Source: Chrysochromulina parva
Lineage: Eukaryota; Haptophyta; Prymnesiales; Chrysochromulinaceae
Assembly (NCBI GenBank): GCA_002887195.1
Contig: PJAB01001605.1
Span: forward strand, 1-13,329
Direction of reading: 5' to 3'
DNA: 13,329 bases
The notes under the pieces were generated by a model. The model did no database searches. It was not told where the DNA came from and worked only from the letters and a program-made list of their open reading frames with translations. The translations under genes were made by a program, and so were the position numbers. Positions 5,409 to 13,215 of the stretch are shown here, one piece after another; position 1 is the first letter of the stretch, and each line of letters begins with the position of its first letter.

Positions 5409-7877
5409 ATGGCTTGCATCGGGATTGACATTGGGCAGCAGAATGCAGTCGTGGCCATTGCCCGCCGCGGTGGCATCGATGTCCTCTCAAATGAGGTCTC
5501 GAAGCCCCTGACCGCCTCCATGGTCGGCTTCTTGGGCAAGGAGCGCAAGCTGGGGGAGCAGGCGCTGTCTGGGATCACGTCCAATCTGACGAATACAATC
5601 ACTGGCGTCAAGGCAGTGATTGGAAAGAAGTACCATTCGGAAGACGTGCAAAAGGAGCTCAACCTTGTGGGCTATAAGATGATTGAGGTCGGCTCTGGCA
5701 ACGTGGGCATTCCAGTCAGCTACAATGAGGAGGAGGTGGTGCTGACACCCGAGCGCGCGATGAGCATGGTGTTGAAATGCATGCAGTTCATCGCCGAGCT
5801 CGATCAGAAAGGTCCGGTCACTGACGTGGTGCTGTCGGTGCCACACTACTTTACTGACGCCGAGCGCCATGCCATGCTGGATGCCGCCAAGGTGGCCGGC
5901 CTCAACTGCCTGCGGCTCATGAACGACATCACGGCAGCTGCGCTGGCGTATGGCATCTACAAGACCGACATGCCGGTTGACAAGCCCACCCACGTGGCCT
6001 TCGTGGACTGCGGAGCGATGGATACCACGGTAGCGATCATCAGCTTCGTCAAGGGCAAGCTGACGGTCCTGTCGGTGGCGTGCGACCGGCATCTCGGCGG
6101 GCGCGATTTCGACATGATCTTGGCGGAGCACTTCGCGGCGGAGTGGAAGGAGAAGCACAAGATCGACGCCAAGTCGAGCAAGAAGGCCATGTACCGGCTG
6201 GTCACTGCGGCGGAGAAGACGAAGAAGATCCTCTCGGCCAACCCTCAGGCGCCCATCAACATTGAGAACTTCATGAACGACATTGATGTGAAGGGCATGA
6301 TGGATCGCTCGGAGATGCTCGCCGTGGCCGAGCCGCTGCTCGTCAAGCTCGACGGCATCATGGAGCAGGCCTTCAAGGCGAGTGGACTGATGAAGGAGGA
6401 CATCTCGTCGGTCGAGATCATCGGCGGCACCAGCCGCATCCCGGCGGTCAAGGACCGCATCGCCAAGTGGTTCGGGCTTGAGAGGTGCTCGACGACTCTC
6501 AATGCGGACGAGGCGATCGCCAAGGGCTGCGCGCTGCAGTGCGCGATGCTGAGCCCTGCCTTCAAAGTGCGCGACTTTTCGGTCAACGACGTCACCATGT
6601 ACCCGATCGCCTTGTCATGGAGCTCGACCGGAGCGGTGGACAAGATGGAGGTGGACCAAGACGAGGGCGAGGGCGAGGAGAAGGTGCCGACGACCGGCTC
6701 GTCTTCGGTAGTCTTCTCCAAGTTCAACTCGGTGCCCAACACAAAGATGCTCACGTTTTACCGCAAGGAGGCCTTCTCTCTCTCGGCCTCATACGACTCG
6801 ACTGCAACGCTGCCGATGGGCTTCCCGATGAAGCTGGCGGACTTCACGGTCACCGACATCCCCAATCGCGCGGCCAACGCCGATGGGACGATCGACCCGG
6901 CCAAGATCAAGATTAAGCTGCGCCTGGACATCCACGGCGTGCTCACCCTCGAGAGCGCCGTGGCCATCGAGGAGCAGGAGGTTGTCGAGGAGGTCAAGGC
7001 GGAGCCCCCGCCGCCGGCGCCGGACGCCGCGCCGCCCGCGGAAGGGGAGGCCGCCGTGCCGCCGGCCGAGGCGCCCGCCGAGCCCGAGAAGAAGAAGTCG
7101 AGGAAGGTGAAGCGGATCGCCCTGACGGTGCAGAGCAGGACCGGCGGCCTCACGTCAAAGGAACTGATGGAGGCACAGGAGGCCGAGGCGAACATGCAGC
7201 TCCTGGACAAGATGATCAAGGGCAACGCGGAGGCGATGAACGCACTCGAGGCGACGGTGTACAAGTACCGATCGGACATTTCGGAGCGGCTGGGCCCCTT
7301 CTTCCCCGAGTCCGATAAGGAGAAGTTTGGCGAGGCGCTCACGACGATGGAGGACTGGCTCTACGACAACGCCGATCAGGAGAAGGCGGTGTACGATGCC
7401 AAGAGGAAGGAGATGCTGGACATGTTCGCGCCGGGCGAGGAGCGCTATCTGGAGGCGGAGACGCGGCCAGATGCGTTCGCAGAGCTAGAGAAGGCGATCG
7501 CCGCCTTTGCGGGCTTTGCCTCCTCGACGGATGAGCTTTATGCCCACATCAGTGCCGAAGAGAAGCAAAAGGTGGAGGCCGAGGTGGCGCAGGCGCAGGC
7601 GTTCTTCTCGGACGCAAAAGCGAAGCTGGATGCCCTCCCAGCCACGGAGATGCCGCCCGTCAAGGCCGCGGACATCAGCGCGAAGGCCGCCGCTCTCACG
7701 AAGGCGTGCAAGCCAATCATGAGCAAGCCCAAGCCCTTGCCGCCGAAGCCCGAGCCCACTGCGGACGCGCCGCCTGCCGAGCCGGCCACGCCGTCCGAGG
7801 GCGCCGGCGACTCACCTCCCGACGAAGGTGCGGATGCGGCGGAGGCGCCCAAGAAGGATGACATGGAGGTGGAGTGA
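5409..7877 (+). CDS. HSP110: Hsp110-family (Hsp70 superfamily, HSPA4/Sse-type) chaperone
   Basis: This is an intronless frame of 822 residues. The ATG at 5409 has A at -3 and G at +4, and the family N-terminus (MACIGIDIG) begins right there. Hsp110 proteins are cytosolic nucleotide exchange factors for Hsp70 that also hold unfolded clients and aid disaggregation. The nucleotide-binding domain spans about 1-385. It has phosphate-1 GIDIGQQNAVVAI (4-16), a connect region VLSVPHYFTD (141-150), a diverged phosphate-2 FVDCGAMDTTVAI (198-210), HLGGRDFD (228-235), and the adenosine motif VEIIGGTSRIPAVKDRI (335-351). NADEAIAKGCALQCAMLSPAFKVRDF (365-390) is strongly diagnostic of Hsp110 rather than canonical Hsp70. 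The substrate-binding beta domain (about 391-570) carries an acidic insert (411-425) and a Pro/Glu/Ala-rich loop (521-560), as in Hsp110s. A helical domain follows (585-770). The Pro/Ala-rich acidic tail ends DDMEVE, in place of the EEVD of cytosolic Hsp70. The length fits the family. Tandem repeats begin ten bases after the stop. Confidence 0.94.
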   Translation: MACIGIDIGQQNAVVAIARRGGIDVLSNEVSKPLTASMVGFLGKERKLGEQALSGITSNLTNTITGVKAVIGKKYHSEDVQKELNLVGYKMIEVGSGNVGIPVSYNEEEVVLTPERAMSMVLKCMQFIAELDQKGPVTDVVLSVPHYFTDAERHAMLDAAKVAGLNCLRLMNDITAAALAYGIYKTDMPVDKPTHVAFVDCGAMDTTVAIISFVKGKLTVLSVACDRHLGGRDFDMILAEHFAAEWKEKHKIDAKSSKKAMYRLVTAAEKTKKILSANPQAPINIENFMNDIDVKGMMDRSEMLAVAEPLLVKLDGIMEQAFKASGLMKEDISSVEIIGGTSRIPAVKDRIAKWFGLERCSTTLNADEAIAKGCALQCAMLSPAFKVRDFSVNDVTMYPIALSWSSTGAVDKMEVDQDEGEGEEKVPTTGSSSVVFSKFNSVPNTKMLTFYRKEAFSLSASYDSTATLPMGFPMKLADFTVTDIPNRAANADGTIDPAKIKIKLRLDIHGVLTLESAVAIEEQEVVEEVKAEPPPPAPDAAPPAEGEAAVPPAEAPAEPEKKKSRKVKRIALTVQSRTGGLTSKELMEAQEAEANMQLLDKMIKGNAEAMNALEATVYKYRSDISERLGPFFPESDKEKFGEALTTMEDWLYDNADQEKAVYDAKRKEMLDMFAPGEERYLEAETRPDAFAELEKAIAAFAGFASSTDELYAHISAEEKQKVEAEVAQAQAFFSDAKAKLDALPATEMPPVKAADISAKAAALTKACKPIMSKPKPLPPKPEPTADAPPAEPATPSEGAGDSPPDEGADAAEAPKKDDMEVE

Positions 7878-7887
7878 GGAGGAGCAG

Positions 7888-7962
7888 CTGGCGCCGTGTG
7901 GCCTGGCGCCGTGTGGCCTGGCGCCGTGTGGCCTGGCGCCGTGTGGCCTGGCGCCGTGTGGA
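7888..7962 (+). repeat. 15-bp tandem repeat, five copies
   Basis: The unit CTGGCGCCGTGTGGC occurs five times head to tail at 7888, 7903, 7918, 7933 and 7948, the last copy changed only in its final base. Each copy contains the 6-bp palindrome GGCGCC. The array starts ten bases after the Hsp110 stop codon, so it is very likely in the 3' untranslated region of that transcript. Confidence 0.95.
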
Positions 7963-8276
7963 GCGCCGAGCGGCCGAGCTATTGAGTAGACGCTGGGAGC
8001 GTAAGCTGGGGGCGACCGAGAGGAGACGATCCGAAGATGACGACGACGAGGGACACCATGTCGAGATTGACGACGAGATTGACGAGATTGACGACGAGGG
8101 GCACCGCTAGACGTGATGTGGGCGAGCCGTCGAGGCGAGCTGTGAGAGGGTAGGGCTGGCTTGGTGTCACGGGAGCTGCGCCCGCTGACGGCGAGGATGT
8201 TGCTGTTGAAGCGACCGAGGTGGACGACGCGGAGGTGGTTGTGATGAGGAGGTGGTCGTGATGTCAATCATGGCTC

Positions 8277-8374
8277 ATCAGTGGCCATCAGATGGCAATC
8301 ATGGCTCATCCGTGGTCGTGATGCCCATCCGATTGCCGCTGATGAGCCATGATTGCCATCTGATGGCCACTGAT
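8277..8374. repeat. Perfect 34-bp inverted repeat with 30-nt loop
   Basis: The arm at 8277-8310 (starting ATCAGTGGCCATCAG, ending GGCTCATC) is the exact reverse complement of 8341-8374. The spacer is 8311-8340. As RNA it would form a long uninterrupted hairpin, and as DNA a cruciform. Pairing stops at both arm ends. Part of the left arm is also repeated directly just upstream (CAATCATGGCTCATC at about 8266 and 8296), so the structure seems built from shuffled short duplications. Confidence 0.96.
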
Positions 8375-8391
8375 GCCCATCCGATTGCCGC
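8319..8391 (+). repeat. 21-bp direct repeat overlapping the inverted repeat
   Basis: A 21-bp word beginning TGATGCCCATCCG and ending ATTGCCGC occurs at 8319-8339, in the hairpin loop, and again at 8371-8391, just after the right arm. The copies are identical and 52 bp apart. Confidence 0.92.
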
Positions 8392-8400
8392 CGAGAGTGG

Positions 8401-8440
8401 AACATGACGGAACATGACGAAACATGACGAAACATGACGA
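8401..8440 (+). repeat. 10-bp tandem repeat, four copies
   Basis: AACATGACGG at 8401 is followed by three copies of AACATGACGA at 8411, 8421 and 8431. It lies next to the inverted repeat, in noncoding DNA. Confidence 0.93.
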
Positions 8441-8455
8441 CGGCCCGAGGCACCC

Positions 8456-8554
8456 GATGGACACTACGTGGCGTGTGCTGGACACGTGCTCCCTGGTGGT
8501 GGGCCGTGACGCGTGAGGGTATGGCTTAACTTTGGATGGACACTACGTGGCGTG
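8456..8554 (+). repeat. 20-bp direct repeat, copies 79 bp apart
   Basis: GATGGACACTACGTGGCGTG occurs identically at 8456-8475 and 8535-8554. The core CACTACGTGG contains ACGT. The copies lie about 440-540 bp upstream of the HECT start codon, so they could be a local duplication or paired regulatory sites. Confidence 0.92.
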
Positions 8555-8992
8555 CTTGAAGTGCTCCTCGAGGTGGGCTCGCTCTCTCTCTCTCGCTCGA
8601 CGCTCCGGCCGCCCGAATAGTTACTAGCCGTTGCACGGTGAGCTCGATTCCCGTATAGCGTAGCTGACGCCGGTGCGATGCGCACGTGAACGATCCCCGC
8701 GATACCACACACAGAGAGAGAGGCGAGTGCGGAGAGGCGAGTGCAAAAAAAGTCGCGTGCGTCGCATTCGTCTCCCGGCTGGTTGTGTGCGCGCTTTTCT
8801 GTTGTGTGGTGGTGTCGTGAGGAGACTCTGTGCGGGTGGGCGGGGGACTGGCAGGCCGCTTTTGTGAGTAAATATGAACTGAGAGATCGGTTGACCAAGA
8901 GAGCCGTCGTGGGCGTTTTCCCGATTTCTGTGCTCGCTCGGGCTCGAAGTTCTCGACGCGCGGTGCCCGCTTTTGCCTCGGCATCGCGCCAC

Positions 8993-11900
8993 ATGTTCAC
9001 TGATGACAAACGGGTCGTCTCGCTGCGCGGCAAGTCTAAGAAGGAGGACCGTTCGGCTATCATCGCTCGCGCTGCGCGTGAGCGTGAGGACCGCGCGCGC
9101 CAGCGCGAGCGGCTTCGTGCTGCAGTGCTCATCCAGGCTGCATATCGCGCGCTGCTCGACCTGCGCCGGCTTCGCACAGGACTACGCGCGCGCTTCGACG
9201 CGGAGATCGCGTCGCTCGATGCGCTCACCTTTGCGCCGCTCGCACTCAGTCTCGTGCGCGACCTCCTCCTCTTCCACAAGCACTCTGAGCCGAGTGATGC
9301 TGGACGGCGCAGAGCACTGCTGCAGCTGCTCCTCGAAAGCTCGGCGAGCACGGCGAGCGCATCGACCAACGCATGCGCGTGCATGTTTCTGGCCGACGCC
9401 GCGCGCTGGCGACACCAGATGCTCCGTCTCGCGGCGCTCTGCCTGCCGCACCTGCTGCAGCAGAACACCGGTGTGAACACCGGTGCCTCAGTGGCGGACG
9501 CTGCGGCGGCGGCGACGCTCGAACTGCATGCGACGGGCTACTTGCTCGACGCGGCTGGCTGGCAGTGGGCGGCGCTGCTTCCGCCCGAGCAGCGCGCCGC
9601 GCTGCCCGCAGTCGCTTCGATCCTCGGCGTCAGCTTGGGCGCGCGGGGCCTCTATGTGCACGTGATGCTCGGGCTTCGTCGTCTGCTGCTGCCGGCGACC
9701 GCTGAGACGGGCGGTGCGCCAGCCTCGCCACTCGTGAGGCCGCTGCTCGCGCTGGGCGTGCGCGGGCTGCACGCGGCCTGCTCGAGTGGCGCGCCCGCGG
9801 CCATCCTCGACTTCGCGCGAGGGTGCTTACTCGATGGGGTTGTGTGGCCGAAACTGCCTCCGTCGCTGCTCTCCCTCCTCTTCCGAGAGGCGGTACGTCC
9901 GATGCTCGTGGCACTCGCGCCACTTGCGCCGCGGCTGACGCAACTGCTGCTCACACCAGCCCGCACCTCCTCGGTCGCTGCCCTCGCCGCCGTCGCCGCC
10001 ACGACCGCGGCCACGGCCGCCACCAGCGCCGCGGGCGCAGCTGCTGGCCTTTCGCCCTCGGCGCCTCTGAGCGTCGCGCATGCATGCGCTAATCTGGTGC
10101 TGTTGGTGCACACGTGCGCGAGTACCGCCGAGGGTGTTGACGTAGGCGACGCGCTGCCGAGCTACGTGAGCCTCATCGCTGCGTGTCAGGGGGCGATCGC
10201 ATACGTCCTCGCGCGCCAACGCCCTCGCGCTGGCGGCTCGAGCGCTGGCAGCGGCGGCGGCGGTGGCGGCGGTGGCACGGCGGCGGGCGGAGCCACCGAG
10301 CTGGAGCCTATGGACGTGGACGCCATCGGTGAGGGCGGGGGTGGGGGCGCGGATGAGGCTGCCATCACTGCTGAGGAGGCGGCAGCAGCAGAGGGTCTGT
10401 CCACCCGGCTGAGCCTTCTAGGGGCGCCCGAGCACATGGCGGCACTGTGGCGGGCGCTTCTCGCGACCCCCTCACCGCGCTCGGCCACTACAATCATCAG
10501 CGCCACCCAGCTCGCCGCCGCCTTTTGCGAGCTGCTGTATGGCAGCGTGGGTAACGCGACCGGTGCCGCCGTCGAACCCCACCCCCGCGCTGCCGCCGCG
10601 CTCTATCGCGTGGCATTGCAGCCCGGGGCAGTGGCGGAGCTATGGGAGTTGACGGCGGCGGCACAGCCAGAATGGCACCATGCGGCTGGCGGCGCCCTGC
10701 TTTGCATCTTCTGCGCGTGCTGCTCGCACCTGCTGATCGCCATCGACGACCACGAGTTCTTCGTAAGGGAACGCCCCTTCGCCATCGCGACGCTTCGGCC
10801 GATGATCGGAGCACTCAAGGCCGCGGCTCTCGCTACCTACTGGCCGCCGCCGCACGCGGCCGCCGCCGCGCGCGCTGCTGGCGTCGCTGGCTTGCCCACG
10901 CCCGCGCTCGTTCCGACGCTCCTGAGGCTCCTCTCGCAGCTATACGACCGCGACGCGCGCAGGTCCTTCATGGGCGGCCCCTCGGCGTGGTTTGCTGACG
11001 CGTCGCGTCAACAGACCATCGAGAGCCTCGCGCAACGAATGGATCCGGCAACGCTCGCCGCCACCCAGGCTGCGCTCCAGCTCCGGCAGCAGCAACATGC
11101 CGGCGGCGAGCACGATGCGGACGATGTGAGCGGCGGCGCAGGCGGAGGCGCGGACGGCGGCGCGAGCGGCGGCGAGGGGGGGCTGCCTCTCTCTGAGCTC
11201 CCCGAGGCCCGCCGTGTAGCCTCTGTGCTGCTTCGCATGCCGTACACCATCCCATTTGACTCGCGGCTACGCGTGCTTCGGCGCTGGCTCAACGACGACC
11301 GCGAGGAGCGCGAGGGTATGATGCTGATGGGTCAGCTGCCCTTTATGATCACCGTGCGCCGCGAGCACCTGCTGCGCGACGCCCACGTCGCGCTGAGGGG
11401 CCTCGGGCCGCAGCTCCGTTCACCGCTGCGCGTGCGCTTCCTCGACAGCTTCGGCGCGGAAGAGGCCGGCCTCGGTGTTGGGGTTGCCAAGGAGTTTCTG
11501 GTCGACGTGCTCAAAGCAGGCTTCGATCCGGCCTTCGGGCTCTTCGCGTCGACACCCGATGGTCTCATCTACCCCAACCCGGCAGCGAAGCTGCGCGTGG
11601 AGGACGCCATGAGCCTGTACGAGACGCTCGGTGCGATCCTGGCCAAGGCGCTGTACGAGGGTATCCTCGTGGAACTGCCACTCGCGCGCTTCTTCGTAGC
11701 GCGACTCCTCGGGCGCACGAACACCATCGCCGATATGCCCGACTTCGACCGATCACTCTTCGAGTCACTCATGTTCCTCAAGCGCTTCGAAGGCTCGGCT
11801 GCGGACTTCGAAGCGCTCACGCTGACCTTTGCCATCGAGCAGTACTCTGACGAGACGCTGCCTGCGACGGCGCGTCGGCAAGTCCCGCTCAAAACTAATG

Positions 11901-12555
11901 GCGCCTCGATCAGCGTCAACAAGTCCAACTGCACCGAGTACGTAGCTGATTGCATCTGATCACGTAGCTGATTGCCTCGTAGTGCCTCCGAGTGCCTCAG
12001 AGTGCCTCCGAGTGCCCCTCTGATCGCGCCTGATTGGCACTGACCTCCATCATCAGGTACCTCTGGCTAGTGTCGAACTTCCGTCTGAACATCCAGCTGC
12101 ACCATCCGTGCGACGCTTTCCTGCGCGGCTTCAGCGAGGTCATCCCCGCCGCCTGGATCACCATGTTTGCGCCCGCCGAGCTCCAGCTTCTGCTAGGAGG
12201 CTCGGACGCGCCCCTCGACGTCGACGATTGGCGCGAGCACACGAGCTATTCGGGCGGGTACCATCCCGATCATCCCACCATACGTGCACTCTGGCAGGTG
12301 CTCGCGGAGCTCGACGCGCCGCGCCGCGCCGCCACACTCAAATTTGCAACGTCATGCTCGCGGCCGCCTCTGCTCGGCTTTGCGCACCTGCAGCCGCCCT
12401 TTTGCATTCACAAAGCGACCGATCAAGAAGGGAGGCTGCCCACGTCGGCGACGTGCATGAACCTGCTCAAGCTACCGCCGTATGATTCTATCGAGGTGCT
12501 GCGCGAGCGTCTGCTGTACGCCATCGAGGCGGGTGCGGGCTTTGAGCTCTCGTGA
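8993..12555 (+). CDS. HECT-type E3 ubiquitin ligase (UBE3B/UBE3C/UPL6/Hul5 group), join 8993-11937 and 12057-12555
   Basis: Two exons joined across a 119-nt GT-AG intron encode 1147 residues, close to UBE3B/UBE3C length. HECT enzymes take ubiquitin from an E2 onto a cysteine and pass it to substrates; this subgroup includes proteasome-associated, chain-extending ligases. The start MFTDDKRVVSLRGKSKKEDR matches the family's usual N-terminus (Met-Phe, then a basic SLxGKSKKE segment) and is followed by an IQ-like motif AAVLIQAAYRALLDLRR (43-59). The middle is helical and Leu/Ala-rich, broken by low-complexity runs: poly-Ala at about 324-350 and Gly-rich runs at about 413-432, 444-455 and 713-731. 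The HECT domain runs from about 784 to the end: FMITVRREHLLRDA, the N-lobe GVAKEFLVDVLKAGFDPAFG, and the C-lobe LKFATSCSRPPLLGF with catalytic Cys1082 (codon 12355-12357). It ends LPTSATCMNLLKLPPY and GFELS, as in relatives. The ATG context is weak (C at -3), but no earlier in-frame ATG exists. The IQ motif suggests calmodulin binding by analogy. Confidence 0.93.
11940..11975 (+). repeat. 14-bp direct repeat at the intron 5' end
   Basis: ACGTAGCTGATTGC occurs at 11940-11953, overlapping the splice donor, and again at 11962-11975. The period is 22 bp. Confidence 0.9.
11981..12020 (+). repeat. 10-bp tandem repeat, four copies, inside the HECT intron
   Basis: AGTGCCTCCG, AGTGCCTCAG, AGTGCCTCCG and AGTGCCCCTC follow one another at 11981, 11991, 12001 and 12011. 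They make up one third of the intron. Confidence 0.92.
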
Positions 12556-12786
12556 AGAGAGAGGACGAAGCGCGCGCTCGGACGTGGGTGATCGATCACA
12601 CGGGCAGTGGCCAGACGTGACGACGAGGAAGAGGAACTTTGAAGAGGACCGATCAAGAGGATGAAAAGAGAAAGACGGACGGCCGAGCAAGATACAAGTT
12701 GGGATGTGGTGTGCGTGGCTGCTGCAGCGTGCAGCTTGTGTGTTAGCTGTTACGTTACGTGTTCGCCATATCGTATCGTATGCCAC

Positions 12787-12800
12787 ATCACATATGTGAT
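12787..12800. promoter_or_regulatory. Perfect 14-bp palindrome upstream of beta-tubulin
   Basis: ATCACATATGTGAT reads the same on both strands and contains the E-box-like core CATATG. It lies about 415 bp upstream of the tubulin ATG. It could be a dimeric factor site, but a chance palindrome is also possible. Confidence 0.3.
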
Positions 12801-12837
12801 AGGTGTTATTTTTTGGCGCGCCGCACCGATGCATGAA

Positions 12838-12866
12838 AGAAATGCTGACCTCCAGAAATGCTGACC
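12838..12866 (+). repeat. 13-bp direct repeat upstream of beta-tubulin
   Basis: AGAAATGCTGACC occurs identically at 12838-12850 and 12854-12866, separated by three bases. It may be a local duplication or a paired binding site. Confidence 0.85.
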
Positions 12867-13215
12867 CAGGAACATCCTCCTGTGGTGAAGAAGAGATAGA
12901 CGGCATAGTGTTGTCGCCTCGAGCGGAGAGGGGCAATTGGAGAGGGGTAAGTTGCATATTGGTAAGATAGTTGACAAACCCGCGCAACACCTGTACTATT
13001 GTACTCGCGGCGCTTCGCACACGAGACCACTCCAAAGTCCACGGGGCTCGGAGAATCCCACATGGAACGACACACGCACCGGTACAACGCGAAGCACATA
13101 GATGAGACGTCAAGTTCGAGAAACAGCGTAACGACAAATCGGCTATCGGGGTTGCGTCGGGGAACCGTCGGCAGTCACAGTCGGCGTCGCATCCCCATCA
13201 AAACGTCCAATACAA

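Larger units (their letters stand above)
7878..8992. other. Long repeat-rich intergenic region between the Hsp110 and HECT genes
   Basis: These 1115 nt hold no gene I can support. From left to right it contains the 15-bp tandem array (7888-7962), a GACGA/ATTGACGA-rich stretch (8037-8100), the inverted and direct repeats (8277-8391), four 10-bp units (8401-8440), a spaced 20-bp direct repeat (8456 and 8535), CT-rich DNA (about 8579-8596) and GA-rich DNA (about 8711-8748). GAGAGGCGAGTGC is repeated in the last stretch. The final ~250 nt should include the HECT promoter and leader. ATG-AAC-TGA at 8874-8882 would be a minimal upstream ORF if transcription starts before it. Confidence 0.6.
11938..12056 (+). 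other. Spliceosomal intron (119 nt) in the HECT gene
   Basis: Without removal of this segment the first frame stops at 11957-11959, in the middle of the HECT C-lobe. Splicing donor GTACGT (11938) to acceptor CATCAG (12056) in phase 2 restores ...NKSNCTE/YLWLVSNFRLN. That aligns without gap to the family's VTNENRIRY-IHLMADYRLN type sequence. A CTGAC branch-like site lies at 12040-12044. The intron is mainly repeats: a 14-bp direct repeat and four 10-bp units. GTAC is present at both exon-intron borders (11938-11941 and 12057-12060). Confidence 0.92.
12556..13215 (+). promoter_or_regulatory. Intergenic region and presumed beta-tubulin promoter/leader
   Basis: These 660 nt separate the HECT stop from the beta-tubulin start and are less GC-rich than the genes around them. 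It contains a perfect 14-bp palindrome (12787-12800), a 13-bp direct repeat AGAAATGCTGACC (12838-12850 and 12854-12866), and short tandem words such as GTTACGTTACGT (about 12750) and ATCGTATCGTAT (about 12770). The tubulin promoter should lie in the right half, but no TATA box is clear. A long open frame on the opposite strand (12472-13137) has no coding character. Confidence 0.45.

Noticed and set aside
7874..8110. Small plus-strand frame overlapping the Hsp110 stop, with WRRVA repeats and an acidic DDDDE...EIDDEIDEIDDE end
   Set aside because: It has no ATG. The WRRVA part is simply the 15-bp repeat translated, and the acidic end is a GACGA/ATTGACGA simple repeat. A frameshifted Hsp110 extension would need evidence that I do not see.
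8277..8440. CRISPR array
   Set aside because: The repeats are inverted, overlapping or directly tandem without regular unique spacers, and the surrounding genes are eukaryotic.
8741..8992. Possible 84-residue N-terminal extension of the HECT ligase
   Set aside because: There is no in-frame ATG, and the sequence does not resemble relatives. Family members usually start with Met-Phe, as at 8993.
12472..13137. 221-codon open frame on the minus strand over the HECT 3' end and the tubulin promoter
   Set aside because: It overlaps the strongly conserved HECT C-terminus, and its translation has no domain-like or coding character.
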